DNA from: Patella vulgata
Taxonomy: Eukaryota > Mollusca > Gastropoda > Patellidae
Reading direction: 5' to 3'
NCBI RefSeq assembly: GCF_932274485.2
Contig: NC_065883.2
Location: 10,414,222 to 10,478,221, forward strand
DNA: 64,000 nt
A program made the translations under genes and the position numbers. The notes beneath the pieces were generated by a model. That model had not been told where the DNA came from and did no database searches. It saw nothing but the letters and a program-made list of their open reading frames with translations. Of the stretch, positions 23,201 through 35,212 are shown one piece after another (within the stretch, counting starts at the first letter, position 1; every line of letters begins with the position of its first letter).

Positions 23201-24161
23201 GTGCCAGGCATGAGGCTGCGCAGACCGAGCGGCAGCTCGATAGGGAGTGTGTGGGAGGGTCACCCTCATAAAAAATTTTTTTTTTAAATTTCAGTTTTCT
23301 GTAAGCAGTGAAAACACTATTTTGGCATTGTTTGCGGGGTTAAACCTAAAAATCACATTAATACACCTATTGCACGATATTGTGAAACTAGCTGACGAAG
23401 ACAGCTCGGGCGGCGATTGTTCGACTCGGGGCTGCTCTGTCAGTATCTAACAAACGCATTTAGTTCGCGTACAACTTTTAAAAACCGAATGTCAGTATGG
23501 TATTTCTCACATAATTGGTTATCGCAAAAACCTATAGTCTATAGCCTACAAACTACACTCGTCACTAGGCTTCCTATATTATTGTTTGTGGACGGTTTAC
23601 TACTCAGTGATAAGCCTGCGCCGCAAAAAGAGGTCTCGCCTTTTATTATTAGTATAATGACTTCCTCATGTGCGGCAGGTTAGTTTGCTTCTAAAAACAC
23701 TGTTTTCCGTTCCAAAAAATACAAAAGTAATTTTCTACCAGATGACCATGGTTCTTTTCACCGAGACTAGATAATTTCTCTCGGTGGTAGGATATAGCTA
23801 TGGATAAGTTCATACAAGGTCAATAAATCCGCGGTCACTTCGGGTCACACTGTTGAGAAAATAAACCGATGGGTTTATTTAGTAGCAAATCGAGCGTGAA
23901 TCAACTGAGTTTGTACTGAAAATTTTTTGAGTGATATGTATGAACTGTCTTCACACATTCGGTTTATAATTAGCGATACACAGGTACAGTGGCAAGTGTT
24001 GTACTTCACAGACTGTTTACCTCCGAACTACCTCCGCACGAAATCCCCGATTTGGGTACTTGTTAAAAGAAAAAGAAATAGTACCTGTGCGCATGCCAGT
24101 AAAAAAAAAAACTAAGAGTTCGCGCATAAAAATGCCCGAACGTACCAGGCGCCAGGTCATC
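20229..24161 (+). repeat. Three tandem copies of a ~1.32-kb unit inserted in the ankyrin exon
   Basis: Units start with CAGTAGACGTGGTACAAGGG at 20228, 21553 and 22875 and end with GCGCCAGGTC followed by ATC. Lengths are about 1325, 1322 and 1287 bp. They are nearly identical; unit 3 lacks ~37 bp near 23529. Each contains a perfect 16-17-bp inverted repeat (CTGTGGTGTTACGGTG and its complement), a T-tract plus AAATTTCAG resembling a splice acceptor, and a second hairpin (CACCGAGA / TCTCGGTG). Ankyrin sequence resumes directly on both sides (CTTTATC left, TAGTATCATTTTAATTTT right). No known coding domain was recognised; small frames are shared by all three units. Mechanism unknown; a rolling-circle or 3-bp-duplicating DNA element is possible. 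Confidence 0.85.
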
Positions 24162-24390
24162 TAGTATCATTTTAATTTTAGAAACGGGTTAAATTTGTGC
24201 TCTCCTGCTATATAATATTGGCGTCATGCCCCCATCGTACCTCTCATTTATATCATGGCCAGTGCCAATTAAATACTTTAAACTATTCAAACCCCCCTTT
24301 AAGCACGCATCGTCTAATGTAGGAAGTACTTCCTTTTCTTGGATATGGCATCTTGATTTTCGTCAGTACAACAACCTTGAATAGATTCAT
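24162..24390 (-). pseudogene. Ankyrin-repeat exon of gene B, 5' part (decayed)
   Basis: The exon starts after TTTTGAAG at 24390 in phase 1, reading DESIQGCCTDENQDAISKK and RKYFLH, homologous to the EEEDTIPKTRPYFLTLHEAC start of the intact exon at 52248. A 1-bp loss near 24327 shifts the frame. The other frame continues DDACLKGGLNSLKYLIGTG, HDINERYDGGMTPILY, and a stop replaces Glu in the QIEPVSK motif near 24190. The insertion at 24161 then splits the exon. At the DNA level it still aligns well with the gene C exon, so decay is moderate. Confidence 0.75.
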
Positions 24391-24539
24391 CTTCAAAACC
24401 AAAATCACAACGCCATGATAATAGCCCAACGAAAACCAATTTAATGAACAAACAACAAATATTCACCAAGGAAATGAAATGGAGTTTTATGGCACGTGAA
24501 CTACAGTCATGCGACATTTTGCCTTACCATACTTTGATT

Positions 24540-25715
24540 TTAACGAGATATATTATACATAAATATACTTACATAGAAAAAAAATAAAAACAAGTATCAT
24601 AAATATGAAAAGGTATCACAGATAATAAATATAATTAAAAATAAATACATATAAATATAAGTCCTTTATGAATAAATAGTTAAAATGAAAAAACAGGTTA
24701 CATATATACAAATAAAATTGATAATAAAAGTCTGTCTCTTTTGAAGAGTACAAACAACCCCATCCCTTCTGTTGGTTTTGTAGCCACTTGCCCAGCACCT
24801 AACAGAGGCCTGATTTGATAAAGTTTATTTGTGTCTGCAAGATCCCAAGACCGTTGCCAGGGGTCATATCCGGTGATATGTTTTTATTCAGACATGTGTA
24901 ATTAACCAAAGAAAACACGACTTAGTAGACTGATGTGATGCAAAGTATCGTAAATATATTTTGAATGACGTTCCTGACATATGTTCTGGAAAGGCAATTT
25001 GGGCGGAATGCCGGGTTTCATCTCAAGATCTGTCCCCTTGACAATACATTGAAATCTTACTTATAATCCATTGCTTTACAATCAGCAGTAAGCTTCAAAA
25101 TAGTTTGTTTGTGATATTCAACTTACACAAAGTTTCAATATGTTCATCTTCGTCCAGATTTTTTACGGTGTTCAAGGTTGGTGCTTTCTATCAGATCTTT
25201 GAAAATAAAATGAAACAAAAATATGTTTTTTTAACTCATTGCTGGGGTATCAACGCACATCTGCTTCTGAGGAATTACCGAGCACTTGACATCGAGCAGT
25301 ATACAAAATTGAGCCTGCAACAAATCTTTTCCAAAGGGGCCTTATTATTAACGGAAACAGAGATAACTAGTCATATATGTAATCTCTCAATGGTTTCAAG
25401 AATTATTGAATGAGAGCCATACACTCCAAACATCCAGCCGCTACAATTGTACTATAAAACAACCCCATTTATTGACTACTGTAGAAACCAGCGGCTGCCA
25501 GGAAGGATACGCCCACATTTGGCAAGAGATGGATATAGAACAAGTAAAAAAAACCCCCAATTATTTCTCGTACAATCAGGGGCCATAATCCAAGAAATTA
25601 TGGTCTGAAATGCGCGAATATCGAAAGGGACAGAGATACTTGTACACAATGTGCGTACAAGGAGTGGCCATTTTGTCGGGCGTTTCGGTTCTATTTTCAC
25701 GAAATTCTAACTCGA
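24540..25715. other. No gene seen; probable intron of gene B
   Basis: Very AT-rich to 24720, then mixed sequence with short frames (up to 102 aa at 25105-25413) of no recognised family. Confidence 0.5.
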
Positions 25716-25719
25716 ACGT

Positions 25720-26079
25720 CATAAGGGTGTAACGGTGGCATATTCAAACGTTTGTTTTTAAATCGGATAAAAATTGTGACCTCTAGAGGGACCACAATCT
25801 TAAAATGCAATTTTTCGTACAATCAAGGGCCATAATTCAGGAAGTTACGCTCCAATATAAGCGAAAATCGAAAAGTGCCAAGATCTGTGGGTTATGCATT
25901 AATTGCAAGTTTCATCAAAATCGGATCAAAATTGTGACCTCTCCAGGGTCCACAACCTTGATATACCATATTTTTACACTATTTGTGTATGAGGGGCGGC
26001 CATTTTGTCTGGCAGTTTTGTTCCGATTTTCACGAAATTTGAACTCATCTGTCATTATGGTGTATCGGTGATATATTAA
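25720..26079 (+). repeat. Dispersed repeat R4 (ATTGTGACCTCTAGAG type), left half
   Basis: Tandem units of AAATCGGATAAAAATTGTGA, CCTCTAGAGGGACCACAATC and TCGTACAATCAGGGGCCATA, about 160-190 bp apart. The repeat resumes at 28073 and ends near 28310 with (GGAC)n, CTACGGACGGACGGACAGGG. The TTAA-flanked element at 26080-28068 interrupts it. Confidence 0.75.
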
Positions 26080-28068
26080 GAGTCATTCCATGAGAAAACC
26101 ATGCAAAATCGTGCAGAATCGGGAAGATGGGGGGTCGGCAGATCGAGTTCATCTCCGGGGGATTTTATGGACTCCCATAAGAAATAAAATCTCTGTCACC
26201 TCTCTTCAATCAAAGCGAAGTCATAAGTCAAAGTTGGTGAATTTTCCCTATTGTAAATCTCTCATTCTCAATGAAATGGCCAACTACTTTTATTCAGGGT
26301 AAGCCAGCTCTCTCCGTTTCTTCACCAAATCATTCGCCCGCGCTCACTGGTAGCAGCTTGAAACTCCCTCGAGCAAAACTAGTCTCTTTAATGAGGCTTG
26401 ATATCCAATCCAAGATGGCCGTGCTCGAAAGCGCGCAAAACTGCGATTTTTCCTCATGTTTGGCCATTAAATGTGGTATATATCCCAGATATGACCAAGA
26501 GAATCACTTCATACGATTGAAAAAATGTACTAAGAACATTAAGGCCCACCTTTTAGCACATCACATAGCAATAAGTGATGTGAGAACCGAATGGGAGCTG
26601 ATTTCTTGACGAAGCTGCATTAAATGGAATATTCCAAACGGATGCATGCTGCCACATCTAAGGAGAAGCCATGCAAAGACCGCGTTGTGTCACTTGGAAT
26701 CAACTTATACCTATTGGAACGGCTAAGTGAAATAAAATACTATTGAAAAAAAAGAGGGAAGAAATTGTGTCTTTGAAATATCGATGGAAACCCTGTGTGT
26801 GTGCTCGACCACAATCAAATTAGCAGGAACAGTTGTGCGGTGATACTCCAGTTGATTAAGTTAAGCGATGGGCTTCAGAAGTCCTCAAACTAGCTGCATT
26901 GAGTCTGATATAGCTGTAATACCTTTACTAAAGGCCAGCTCTCTGCTTTTTTTTAACTTTGGCAGCATTACAAAATTCTTGTTAATTTTAGAATTTTTTC
27001 TTCTATTTTATGTTTGCCGGAAATATTATGCTGCCCATAGTGAGGAAATGAGCTGTCAAGAGAGCCAAGTTCCCACACTGCCTCAGGGTAGTTCCTCAAA
27101 TAAAAAAATATGTCATAGGGTCAAAAATTCAACTTCATCATATGATCATTTTCGGAGCCCAAAATGGATCTTGCTGGGCCTTTTAAAACTGAATTTGTAC
27201 ATGAAGGACATTTCTATCAGGGGCCACCTCTCAAGATATCCCAATCTGATTAAAATACGGATCTATATTTCGTTTCGTTTTTTTTATACTTTCGATGACC
27301 TACACTACATGAAGATCTGACTGGTTGTTGCGATAGGTCACGTCAGAGGTCATACGAGCGGCAGTTGAGCCTATGACGTCAGGCATTTGATTAACCAATC
27401 AGCATTAATGCTTCTAGGGGCTTACCCACAGTTCCGTGCAAAACATGCCTAAAGCTCGCCGTAACAGACCGTTTCATTGGCTAATACCTCACAGAATTCA
27501 GAACACGTCAATGATAACAACTCTTTCAGATCCTAGTGTAGTAAAGACAAGTAAAACGAAATTTTGAACTATAAAAACGAAACGAAATAGGATCTGCTTT
27601 TTAATCAGATTGAAAATATTCTTAATATCAACCCCAACGTATATGGGCAATTGAAAAATCTCTTGTATCGAGTCTCCGGATGATCGATTGACTGGGACCA
27701 GTTTCAGAAAATTTTACAAATGTTGCCCCCTGCAAATAGTACATTAAAAAATAAGTTTAGTAAATTATTTTATATGGTTTGGTTCTTTCAGGTTACTGTT
27801 GGAACTGGTGACAGCTACTGGTAGTCCTGCTTACATCCATCATCAATCTACTGCTACTACATCATCTGCAGCTATGGGTATTGCAACTGTCACGCTGCCT
27901 CTTCCTTCTGTAACCGCTATTGGTAGCGACACCAGTGACAGTAACGGTGAAATTTTGAGATCGGCCCTCCTGGCTGTGAAGTAGTCTTGAGGAGTCCATA
28001 AAATCCCCCAGAGATGAACTTGATCTGCCGACCCCCACCTTCTGCATGGTTTTCTCGTGGAATGACTC
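26080..28068. mobile_element. TTAA-flanked DNA transposon, Kolobok- or piggyBac-like, non-autonomous
   Basis: The ends are GAGTCATTCCATGAGAAAAC at the left and its inverted match GTTTTCTCGTGGAATGACTC at the right, with terminal inverted repeats of about 90-100 bp. TTAA lies immediately outside each end (26076-26079, 28069-28072). TTAA duplication is typical of piggyBac and Kolobok; the GAG start fits the 5'-RRG rule recalled for Kolobok. The interior has a 150-aa plus-strand frame (26868-27320), part hydrophobic, but no transposase motif I can name. It carries a nested MITE at 27243-27614. Confidence 0.7.
27243..27614. mobile_element. Nested MITE, CAATCTGATTAAAA termini
   Basis: About 370 bp with inverted ends CAATCTGATTAAAA / TTTTTAATCAGATTG, extending about 60 bp inward through ATTTCGTTTCGTTTTT and its complement. 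No coding capacity. It lies wholly within the TTAA element, so it is younger than that insertion or was copied with it. Confidence 0.7.
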
Positions 28069-28072
28069 TTAA

Positions 28073-28310
28073 AACGTTTTTCGTAAATCGGATAATAATT
28101 GTGACCTCTAGACTGCCCACAATCTAAAATCGTGATTTTTCGTACAATCAGGGGCCATAATCCACGAAGTGTCGATCCGATACACGCTAATATCGACAGA
28201 AACCGAGATCGTTTGCAGATACACCTATATTTCAAGTTTCGTCAAAATCGGATAAGAATTGTAACATGTAGAGTGTCCACAAACAAATTGTCTACGGACG
28301 GACGGACAGG
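28073..28310 (+). repeat. Dispersed repeat R4, right half
   Basis: Continues the unit interrupted at 26076: TAAATCGGATAATAATTGTG, CGTACAATCAGGGGCCATAA, TCAAGTTTCGTCAAAATCGG and a terminal GGACGGACGGAC run. Confidence 0.75.
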
Positions 28311-28955
28311 GTCGACGACAATAAACCGGACTTCTTTGTTGTGTTTCTTCGTGATCATAAATATAACTACAGGTTTAGTCGTTTATACAACTTTATTATT
28401 AAAACTGCTTAGCTTTGTTCTCAATAAAGTATAGATGATGGCTGCTCTAGAAATCTGTTTGAGCTCTAATGAATTTCGTTCAACACCCCCTTTTATCAGC
28501 CCCTAATTTCTTTACGTCATAGACTGAGATTGACGTTAATTTTATTCCCATATATGGAATAAACATCCCCATAATCTGAACACAGGGAAGAGAATATTAC
28601 CTTATTTGGTCTACCAACCACATGTCATAAACAGATAGTATTTGATGAATATTTTGACAATGGAAAGGACAAAACCAGTTTTTTCTTCTACCAAATTTTC
28701 ACTGTTTTTATATACAAACACATCACTCAATTAATTTGAGTACGTGTGAACCTAATAATTAGTTAACGATACAATTTGGTCGCAAAGACCATAGTTCTAC
28801 ACAACAAGTATGTAAATCCTCCATGCAGACCAACTACCCCATCATCTGCTGATATAAAACACAACAAGAACCACAAAAGGCTTGCATAACCTCTTCTACC
28901 AATGACAGCTTAAAGCCAATCCAGTTAAAAACACTATGATCATATTGTTAGCTAA
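28311..28955. other. No gene seen; probable intron of gene B
   Basis: AT-rich. The 80 bp before the CARD donor resemble the equivalent bases at 37850-37915 (CACCTCTTMTACCAATGACR and AATCCAGTTAAAACACTATG). Confidence 0.5.
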
Positions 28956-28956
28956 C

Positions 28957-29259
28957 CTTGAGTTTGTTGAAGCCTTTCAATAACTTGATTATATCCCACT
29001 TTATCTAAACACTCTAAAAACGGTTGGAAAGCATTTCTACCGCTGTCCAGTAAAATGAAAAGAAGCTTTTCTGTTGCATCTCCTGGGATTTCATTTTGAA
29101 GACATCTCTTTATTTTTTCGACATCATATATATCAAAAACCCCACATGAAAACAGCGAACGATAAAGAGATGTAGGGTCTTGTATATTTTCAATTAAGTA
29201 CATCAAATTCCCCTGTATCTGTCGATAGTCTTTATCCAACATTCTCCCATGTCGTTTCT
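28957..29259 (-). CDS. CARD-domain exon 2 of gene B
   Basis: A 303-bp phase-1 exon between acceptor TTTTTTCCTTATCAG and donor CAAG/GTTAGC. It encodes about 100 aa: DYRQIQGNLMYLIENIQD, SLFSCGVFDIYDVEKIKRCL, DATEKLLFILLDSGRNAFQP, FLECLDKVGYNQVIERLQQ. This is the same CARD fold pattern as 13368-13670 (plus strand) and 37921-38226. CARDs assemble homotypically with partner CARDs in apoptotic and inflammatory complexes. It lies 6.7 kb downstream of the previous exon of gene B because a large inverted repeat occupies the intron. Whether it is spliced into gene B or belongs to a separate copy is not decidable here. Confidence 0.7.
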
Positions 29260-29737
29260 CTGATAAGGAAAAAATCGAACATATTAAACCGGATTTGCGC
29301 AGCTTCTTTCTTGACCTCAAGACAGGGTCGAATTTGCAATACCGTAATGTAACATAAACTTTGGGTCAATGGTTGTAATGAAGATATAAAAAAAAAACAT
29401 GACGAAGCAAACATGACGTTGCTATATACTGTTTGAATAACCCCAAAGGCGGGGGGGGGGGGGGGGGTGATGTTGCTATATACAGTTAGAATAACCCCAG
29501 AGGGCGGGGGATCTTGAGTGTTTTTACTATATAGAGGTTAAATAAAACCGGAAGACCGTGAATCAGAGCGCTGTGGCGATATCCAGCTAGAAAACTAGAA
29601 ATTCGAGAATAAATACAGACAATGTCAAGGTGGACCTATGTTTTTAGGGACTTAAGGACCTAAGTCTAACGGATTAATTTGTCCGTAAGAGCAAACGCTT
29701 TTCAGTTGATAGGACTACACTATTAAATCCCCTGACT
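29260..29737. other. No gene seen; poly-G tract
   Basis: Contains a poly-G tract (29449-29467) and two related segments (GTTGCTATATAC...AATAACCCC at about 29418 and 29470) forming a short tandem repeat. Confidence 0.5.
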
Positions 29738-29740
29738 GAA

Positions 29741-30008
29741 TGGGGATGGCCGAATAGTTAGCACGTGCGCACTGTATCATAAGGTCTGTCATTGAGTCAA
29801 CTGGCGTGGTTGGGATTGTCGGTTGTACGTCACAAGAAGTAGGTTGCCTGTCCAACCTCGTGGGTTTTCTCCGGGCCCCTCGGCTACCTCCCACTGCTAA
29901 AGAGCACTACGCGCAAACGAATTATTGAAATAAACTTGAACCATATGTTAGTCCCGAAATGACCTAGTTTGTGTTGAGTGGACGTTAAACCCATTTCTCT
30001 CTCTCACC
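29741..30008 (+). mobile_element. SINE family S2 (CT-tailed), near full length
   Basis: The head GGATGGCCGAATAGTTAGCA resembles a tRNA-Leu/Ser box A region. The body GTATCATAAGGTCTGTCATT, ACCTCGTGGGTTTTCTCCGG, and AATTATTGAAATAAAC is followed by the 3' end GTTTGTGTTGAGTGGACGTT, AAACCC and (CT)n. Confidence 0.85.
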
Positions 30009-31507
30009 TACTGATTTCAAAATCACAGACCTGTCCGTGTTATTATGAGATGACGTGGATCTGCCCGAACAAAAGAATACTTCTATATTTTTTCAATTCA
30101 TACTTATATAACAACAACTAAACGATTTACCTAACTTCAGTTTATAATATTACATATGTATAATAATATAGTAGTGTGCTTTGTTCTATTTTGTACATGT
30201 AAATGTGTTTAGTTCATATTCCGCATTTTATATGTATTATTTGTTGAATTATTATATTTATATAATGCCCTATATTAATGATTATTTCAGTGAAAGGAAT
30301 TTGAAATATTCTCATCAATTAATAATTTATAAGTAGAACCGTGTATAAGTCCTAACCTAGTAATGCGTATGCTAATATGCTTACTTCTATGCATGTAACT
30401 TCTTACTAACACATATTAAATTGGCTATTTACACATGTAAATTTTTTAATTTATATGACTTATTATGGGTTCCTGCGTACAAACTGGGTGATTTAATGGT
30501 ATATGGACTAAAAACATATTCAAACTAATTAATTTCAAACATTGTAATTGCGAAGGAATGTCCTGCTATAAAAATTCGATCAAACCAGGTCATGTTTACG
30601 TCAAGTGACCTCTGGGAGTCAGAGGAGAATTCATTGCATACATAAGACGATGTTGTCTTTAATCGCTTACTATTTATTACAAATATCGAATCCTAATTAC
30701 ATTCTCGGATTATCCACTACCCGCGTCTTTTTCCGTCATTTTTACCTCAGAAAGTGGTGTACGTCTAACTCTTCATAAAGTTTATCAACTTGTACATCAA
30801 GTGCTCAATGTTCGCCTGTGATTAGGGGAACCCTTACATTTTTGTCCTGTATACGCTCTACGAGTGTTTTTCGGGGAATACAGTATTTTCCTAGTAAGAT
30901 TGGATATCTCTACTTTCCATATATACCAAAATTACCATACTTTTATTGGAAATAACCACCCGATAAATACTTTTCTGGGAACCCATCTTTAAATATTGCA
31001 GTTAGAATTTGTATTTTGTTCTATTTCCATTATTACTCTTAATCTATTGTAGTCAGTTTATCTTCGTTAACATTTTGACATTTTACAAATGTTTAGCGGT
31101 AAAGGCGTCAAAATTCTAAAGCTCATTTTGGAAACAGACGGCGCTCTTTACAATTGTATGGTGGCTCATATGAAACATGTAAAATCGTGCTCTTTCAACG
31201 ACCCGACAGACATGAAGACATTTTTCTGCCAAAAATAATAAAATTCTAGATATTTTTTTTCCATAAGTAAATAGGCTATTTTATGGTGCATTTTCACAAA
31301 TAATGCACTATCGATTGTTTTGACCTATTTGGTTTCTAAAAGAATAATATATAGCAAGAACTCCTCACGCCAAGCATGGAAGTGAATAAATAAATATAAA
31401 TCGGTAATGCTTAGTTTAGCTTATCTCTTCCCCTCAAAATTATAAAAGTAAAGTATTTTTGATATCATTGAAGTAATCTATATCGGGCCAGGCTTTCAAA
31501 TCATCGG

Positions 31508-31721
31508 GAGCCGCGGTGTCTCGGTGTGTAACTCACTGACACGGTAACCAGGAGGTCCCGGGTTCGCTTCCGGAGTTGGAAAAGAAAGTTGCTCGTGTTT
31601 TATACCTGTCAGCGCCCCTTTCCGTACAAAATCCTCTGACATTGCACACTTCATGGCGTATGCCCGTCGTCATTAGCACAATCGGTACACAACAGTAGGA
31701 CGTTAAACTTTATTTCATTTC
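31508..31721 (+). mobile_element. SINE family S1 with target-site duplication
   Basis: The head GAGCCGCGGTGTCTCGGTGT carries box A, and GGTCCCGGGTTCGCTTCCGG carries an almost canonical box B (GGTTCGNNTCC). The tail is GACGTTAAACTTTATTTCATTT. It is flanked by CAAATCATCGG (31497-31507) and CAAATCACCGG (31722-31732). Confidence 0.85.
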
Positions 31722-34361
31722 CAAATCACCGGTTTTGTGTTAGGAGGTAGGAGGACTCTTTGGGGATTGGGCGAATGATTCACCGCCCTTATTGATCTCA
31801 TTCTATAGTTTGGAGTCATAACTAAACGAATTTAAACTTGGTATAGTTCTACATTGTTTACACCCTCTCAAAGTCCAATATTATGCTCCCGTTAAGGGGT
31901 TCCCGGGTAATTGTCACCATCCCTTCCCTCTTATATTTTAATGTTTCTCTGCCTATAAATTTGGAATCAATAAATTTATACCTATGATACTTGACAGGAC
32001 TGCAAAGGTACATAATCTTAAAATTGATTAGTCAACATAGGGTAGTATAGACAAATATTATGCTTTCAAGATTTTGCATCCACCCATATTTTCATGTGCA
32101 CGTATTATTCCATTAGCGCTGTCCGTACTTATGTCTACAGGTCACAATTTGTTATCCGACATTGATGAAACTTAAACTATATGTTGATATCCCAAAGATC
32201 TCAGATTGGTTCGATTTTGACACTTATCTCACGATAACATTTTGGATTATAGCTCCTGATCGTACGAAATTCGCACACATAGCTTGTGGATCATCTAGAG
32301 GTCACAATGTTTATTTAATTTCTTTTAAAACTTAAAATGTATGTTTATTTCTGACATCTCGAATAGGTTCAATTTTGGCACATATTGGACCGTAATTTCC
32401 TGAATTTTTACCCCTGGTTGAACGAAAATCGCGTACATAGCTTGTGCACACAGAAGAGATCATAATTTTGATTAGCTATATGTTTAATATACAACAATCA
32501 CTGATGAATTCGATTTTGGAAGAAATCGAACCGTAACTTCCCGTTAAAATTGCACCGTCCCTTTACGCAAATACATGTAGTGACAAAGCATCATACATAT
32601 GCCAATTTTTAGATGACACTTAAAATATGCATTGAAGGTCGACGGATCTGGTAAGCGCATCTAGTTTGGACCGCAGCTTCATGGTTTATGGCCCCTGTCA
32701 TTTACACAAGAAGAGAAGTATGCAAGTAGTTCCTGGTCAAATTTTAGATGAAACTTAAAATATACTTAAAAATTATGGATTGGTTTGAATTTGGTGAGCA
32801 TCGGACATTCCGCTCAAGAGTTACCCCCCTTTTCCGAAAACATTGTGAACGCGATACAGTCTATAATATTTAACTGATTTTTTTTATCGAATTAGATTAT
32901 GTCCCCTAAGCCGAAAACTCCATCAATATACAACCTTCTGTAACCCCCCTATTAACAGATTTAATTCTTGTTCGATGTAAATCATTGGGATAATGAGAGA
33001 ACGCGCCCCGTCGGTTTATCCCGTCCATCTGCTTTCCCTGACCTTCTGTTCCGGAATTTTCCCTTTTTCCGAAATCTTGTTGACCTAGGAGATGTACGTT
33101 TACATCTGAAGTATCATTTCCCTTTTCTCGATCAAATTCCAAGTGAAATAAAATATTGTTTATAAACCAAAGCAAACACAAAAAAAACTTTCCAGATTAC
33201 TTAAATAATATCAGAATAATTTACTTTTGCACGTAAAATACTTTATTTTTCTTTCGAGAAAAAAAATAGCCTAAATGGGCTACCATATAGTAAACATGCT
33301 AACAGATGGCGCTGTTTACTTATATGGTGGCTCATTGGAGACATGTAAAATCTCTCCCTTTTCATAACCCGTCAGACATGACGACATTTTTCTGTAAAAA
33401 ATACTAAAATATTTTACGTACAATAGCAAATTATTCTCGATATTTTCAGATGAATAAATAGGCTACTTTGTCGTGCATATGCCCTAATACGGCCATATTG
33501 ATTGACTTAGCCTTTTTGTTTTGCAATATTCGTTCTCGATATTTTTGAGAGAAGTAATAGGCTATTTTTTTTCTCTAAAGATATATAAAATATTTTGGGT
33601 ACAAAAGTAAATTATTCTGATAATATTTAAGTAATAATATAGAAATACGACAATAGAAAAAAGGTTTTTTTTGTGTTCGTTTTGGTTTGTAAACAATATC
33701 TTATTTCATTTGAGATTGGATTGTGAAACAGGAAATGATAATTCAGATATAAAGTTACAGCAAAGCGTAATCCGCTCCACCCCACCTCCACCCCCACGCT
33801 GTGAATTCCTTAGGCGAGCTACGTCCACATTTGAGCAAGAAATGGACGAAAAAACAGTGAAAATCGATAGGGCTCTTCCCCCCATTGCCCCAAATTCTTG
33901 ACAACGAAGATGAGAAATATATTTTAAAAACTGCAGCTTTCATAGAGTTTACACGGTTTTCTGCAAAGGGAGGTTGCAGAACGCTGAATATCGATATGGT
34001 TTTGGGCTAAAGAAGCATAACCAAATTCCCCCAAAAAATATGTTAAAAAATATAGCCTGTATCGCATTTACAATGTTTTCGACAAAGGGAGATCACTCCT
34101 GAACGGAAGGTCCGATGCACACCGAAATCAAACAAATCTAAGATCTTTCGATTGTTAACCCATATTTTAAGTTTCATCTCAAATTGGGTGAAAAAACTAC
34201 GCACACTCTTTACGCAAAAGATGGGAGTAATAGCCAAAGATGCCATGGTCTGATGTCAGATATATGCGCACCCAAGATCTTTCGGCCTTTAACGCATATT
34301 TTAAGTGTCTCTAAATCGGACAAACATTGGCATATGTTTACATGCTTTGCCAGCATATTAA

Positions 34362-34685
34362 GTGACTTTTAGTTATGACACCAAACTTTGGAATGCGATT
34401 AGTAAGATCAATACAAGCGTTCACCCAATGCCCAAAAGAGACCTCCTACCTCATAAGACAAAACCGATGATTTGGACATTAAACATACATTATGCAAGAG
34501 CTAAATCTGCCTATTGCAGGTCTTTCTTTGGGTCTGAAATGTTATCTAAATTATTAATTAGAAATAAATTAACTTATCCAGACTATAATCAACTCCCTAT
34601 GTCATCTCTAGCCTGCGATATTTACTGGATTAGGATGCGATCTGCTACTCAACGCCCATTCGTGATAAAATCAAAAAATGGATAA
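34362..34685 (+). other. Unrecognised 107-aa open frame inside the inverted repeat
   Basis: The frame starts MTFSYDTKLWNAISKINTSV and ends at TAA. It has no family resemblance and no partner in the opposite arm. It is probably chance, but is the only long frame in the unpaired right segment (34345-34700). Confidence 0.2.
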
Positions 34686-34713
34686 TCGAGACTATGTTGT
34701 TTTTTTATCGTAC

Positions 34714-34865
34714 CGACTTTAATAATGATGATCGAGGAGGCTAAGCCCCAAATTCAATCGCTAAATTATCGGTTCAGCGTGGATCAATTCGACTTTAGTA
34801 ATGATGATCGAGGCTAGGTCCAAAATTCAATCGCTAAATTGTCGGTTCAGTGGGGACGAATTCGA
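34714..34865 (+). repeat. Two-copy tandem repeat, 76-bp unit
   Basis: CGACTTTAATAATGATGATC at 34714 and CGACTTTAGTAATGATGATC at 34790, each followed by AAATTCAATCGCTAAATT and TCGGTTCAG. Confidence 0.75.
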
Positions 34866-34967
34866 CTGAAATTTTCAGCAAATCCCCATTTTATTATCTA
34901 GTTTCTAACTATTATAGTGAGAACTGCCAGTTCTTTATCTAATCTTCAATAATGTATCTTTAAATTA

Positions 34968-35212
34968 AATGAAATAAGAGTTTAACGTCCCGTCGTTCAG
35001 TAATCGAGACGGGAATACGCCATGAAAGTGTGCAGTGTGAGGTAATTTTGAACAGACACGGCGCTACGGCCTACTCTTATTTCAAATTCCAACTGCCACG
35101 CCATTAAAACCACTAGACAGTATTCCTTGTCAAGAACCCTGTCTTGCACCACTGAAAAGGGGAAACAACGCAGGAAAGACGAGGGACTTACTCACCGAGC
35201 CACCGCGGCTCA
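34968..35212 (-). mobile_element. SINE family S1, antisense, in right outer arm
   Basis: It starts AAATGAAATAAGAGTTTAAC, contains GGCCTACTCTTATTTC and CCAACTGCC, and ends in CTCACCGAGCCACCGCGGCT. The adjacent CGATGATTTGG is the complement of the S1 site flank in the left arm at 31497-31507. The SINE was therefore present before the arms were duplicated. Confidence 0.8.

Noticed and set aside
20599-24115. Repeated 79-107-aa frames conserved in three tandem units
   Set aside because: The units are nearly identical DNA, so conservation of the frames is expected and is not evidence of selection.
26868-27320. 150-aa frame with a hydrophobic stretch inside the TTAA element
   Set aside because: It runs into the nested MITE, has no transposase motif I can identify, and the composition fits chance in T-rich DNA.
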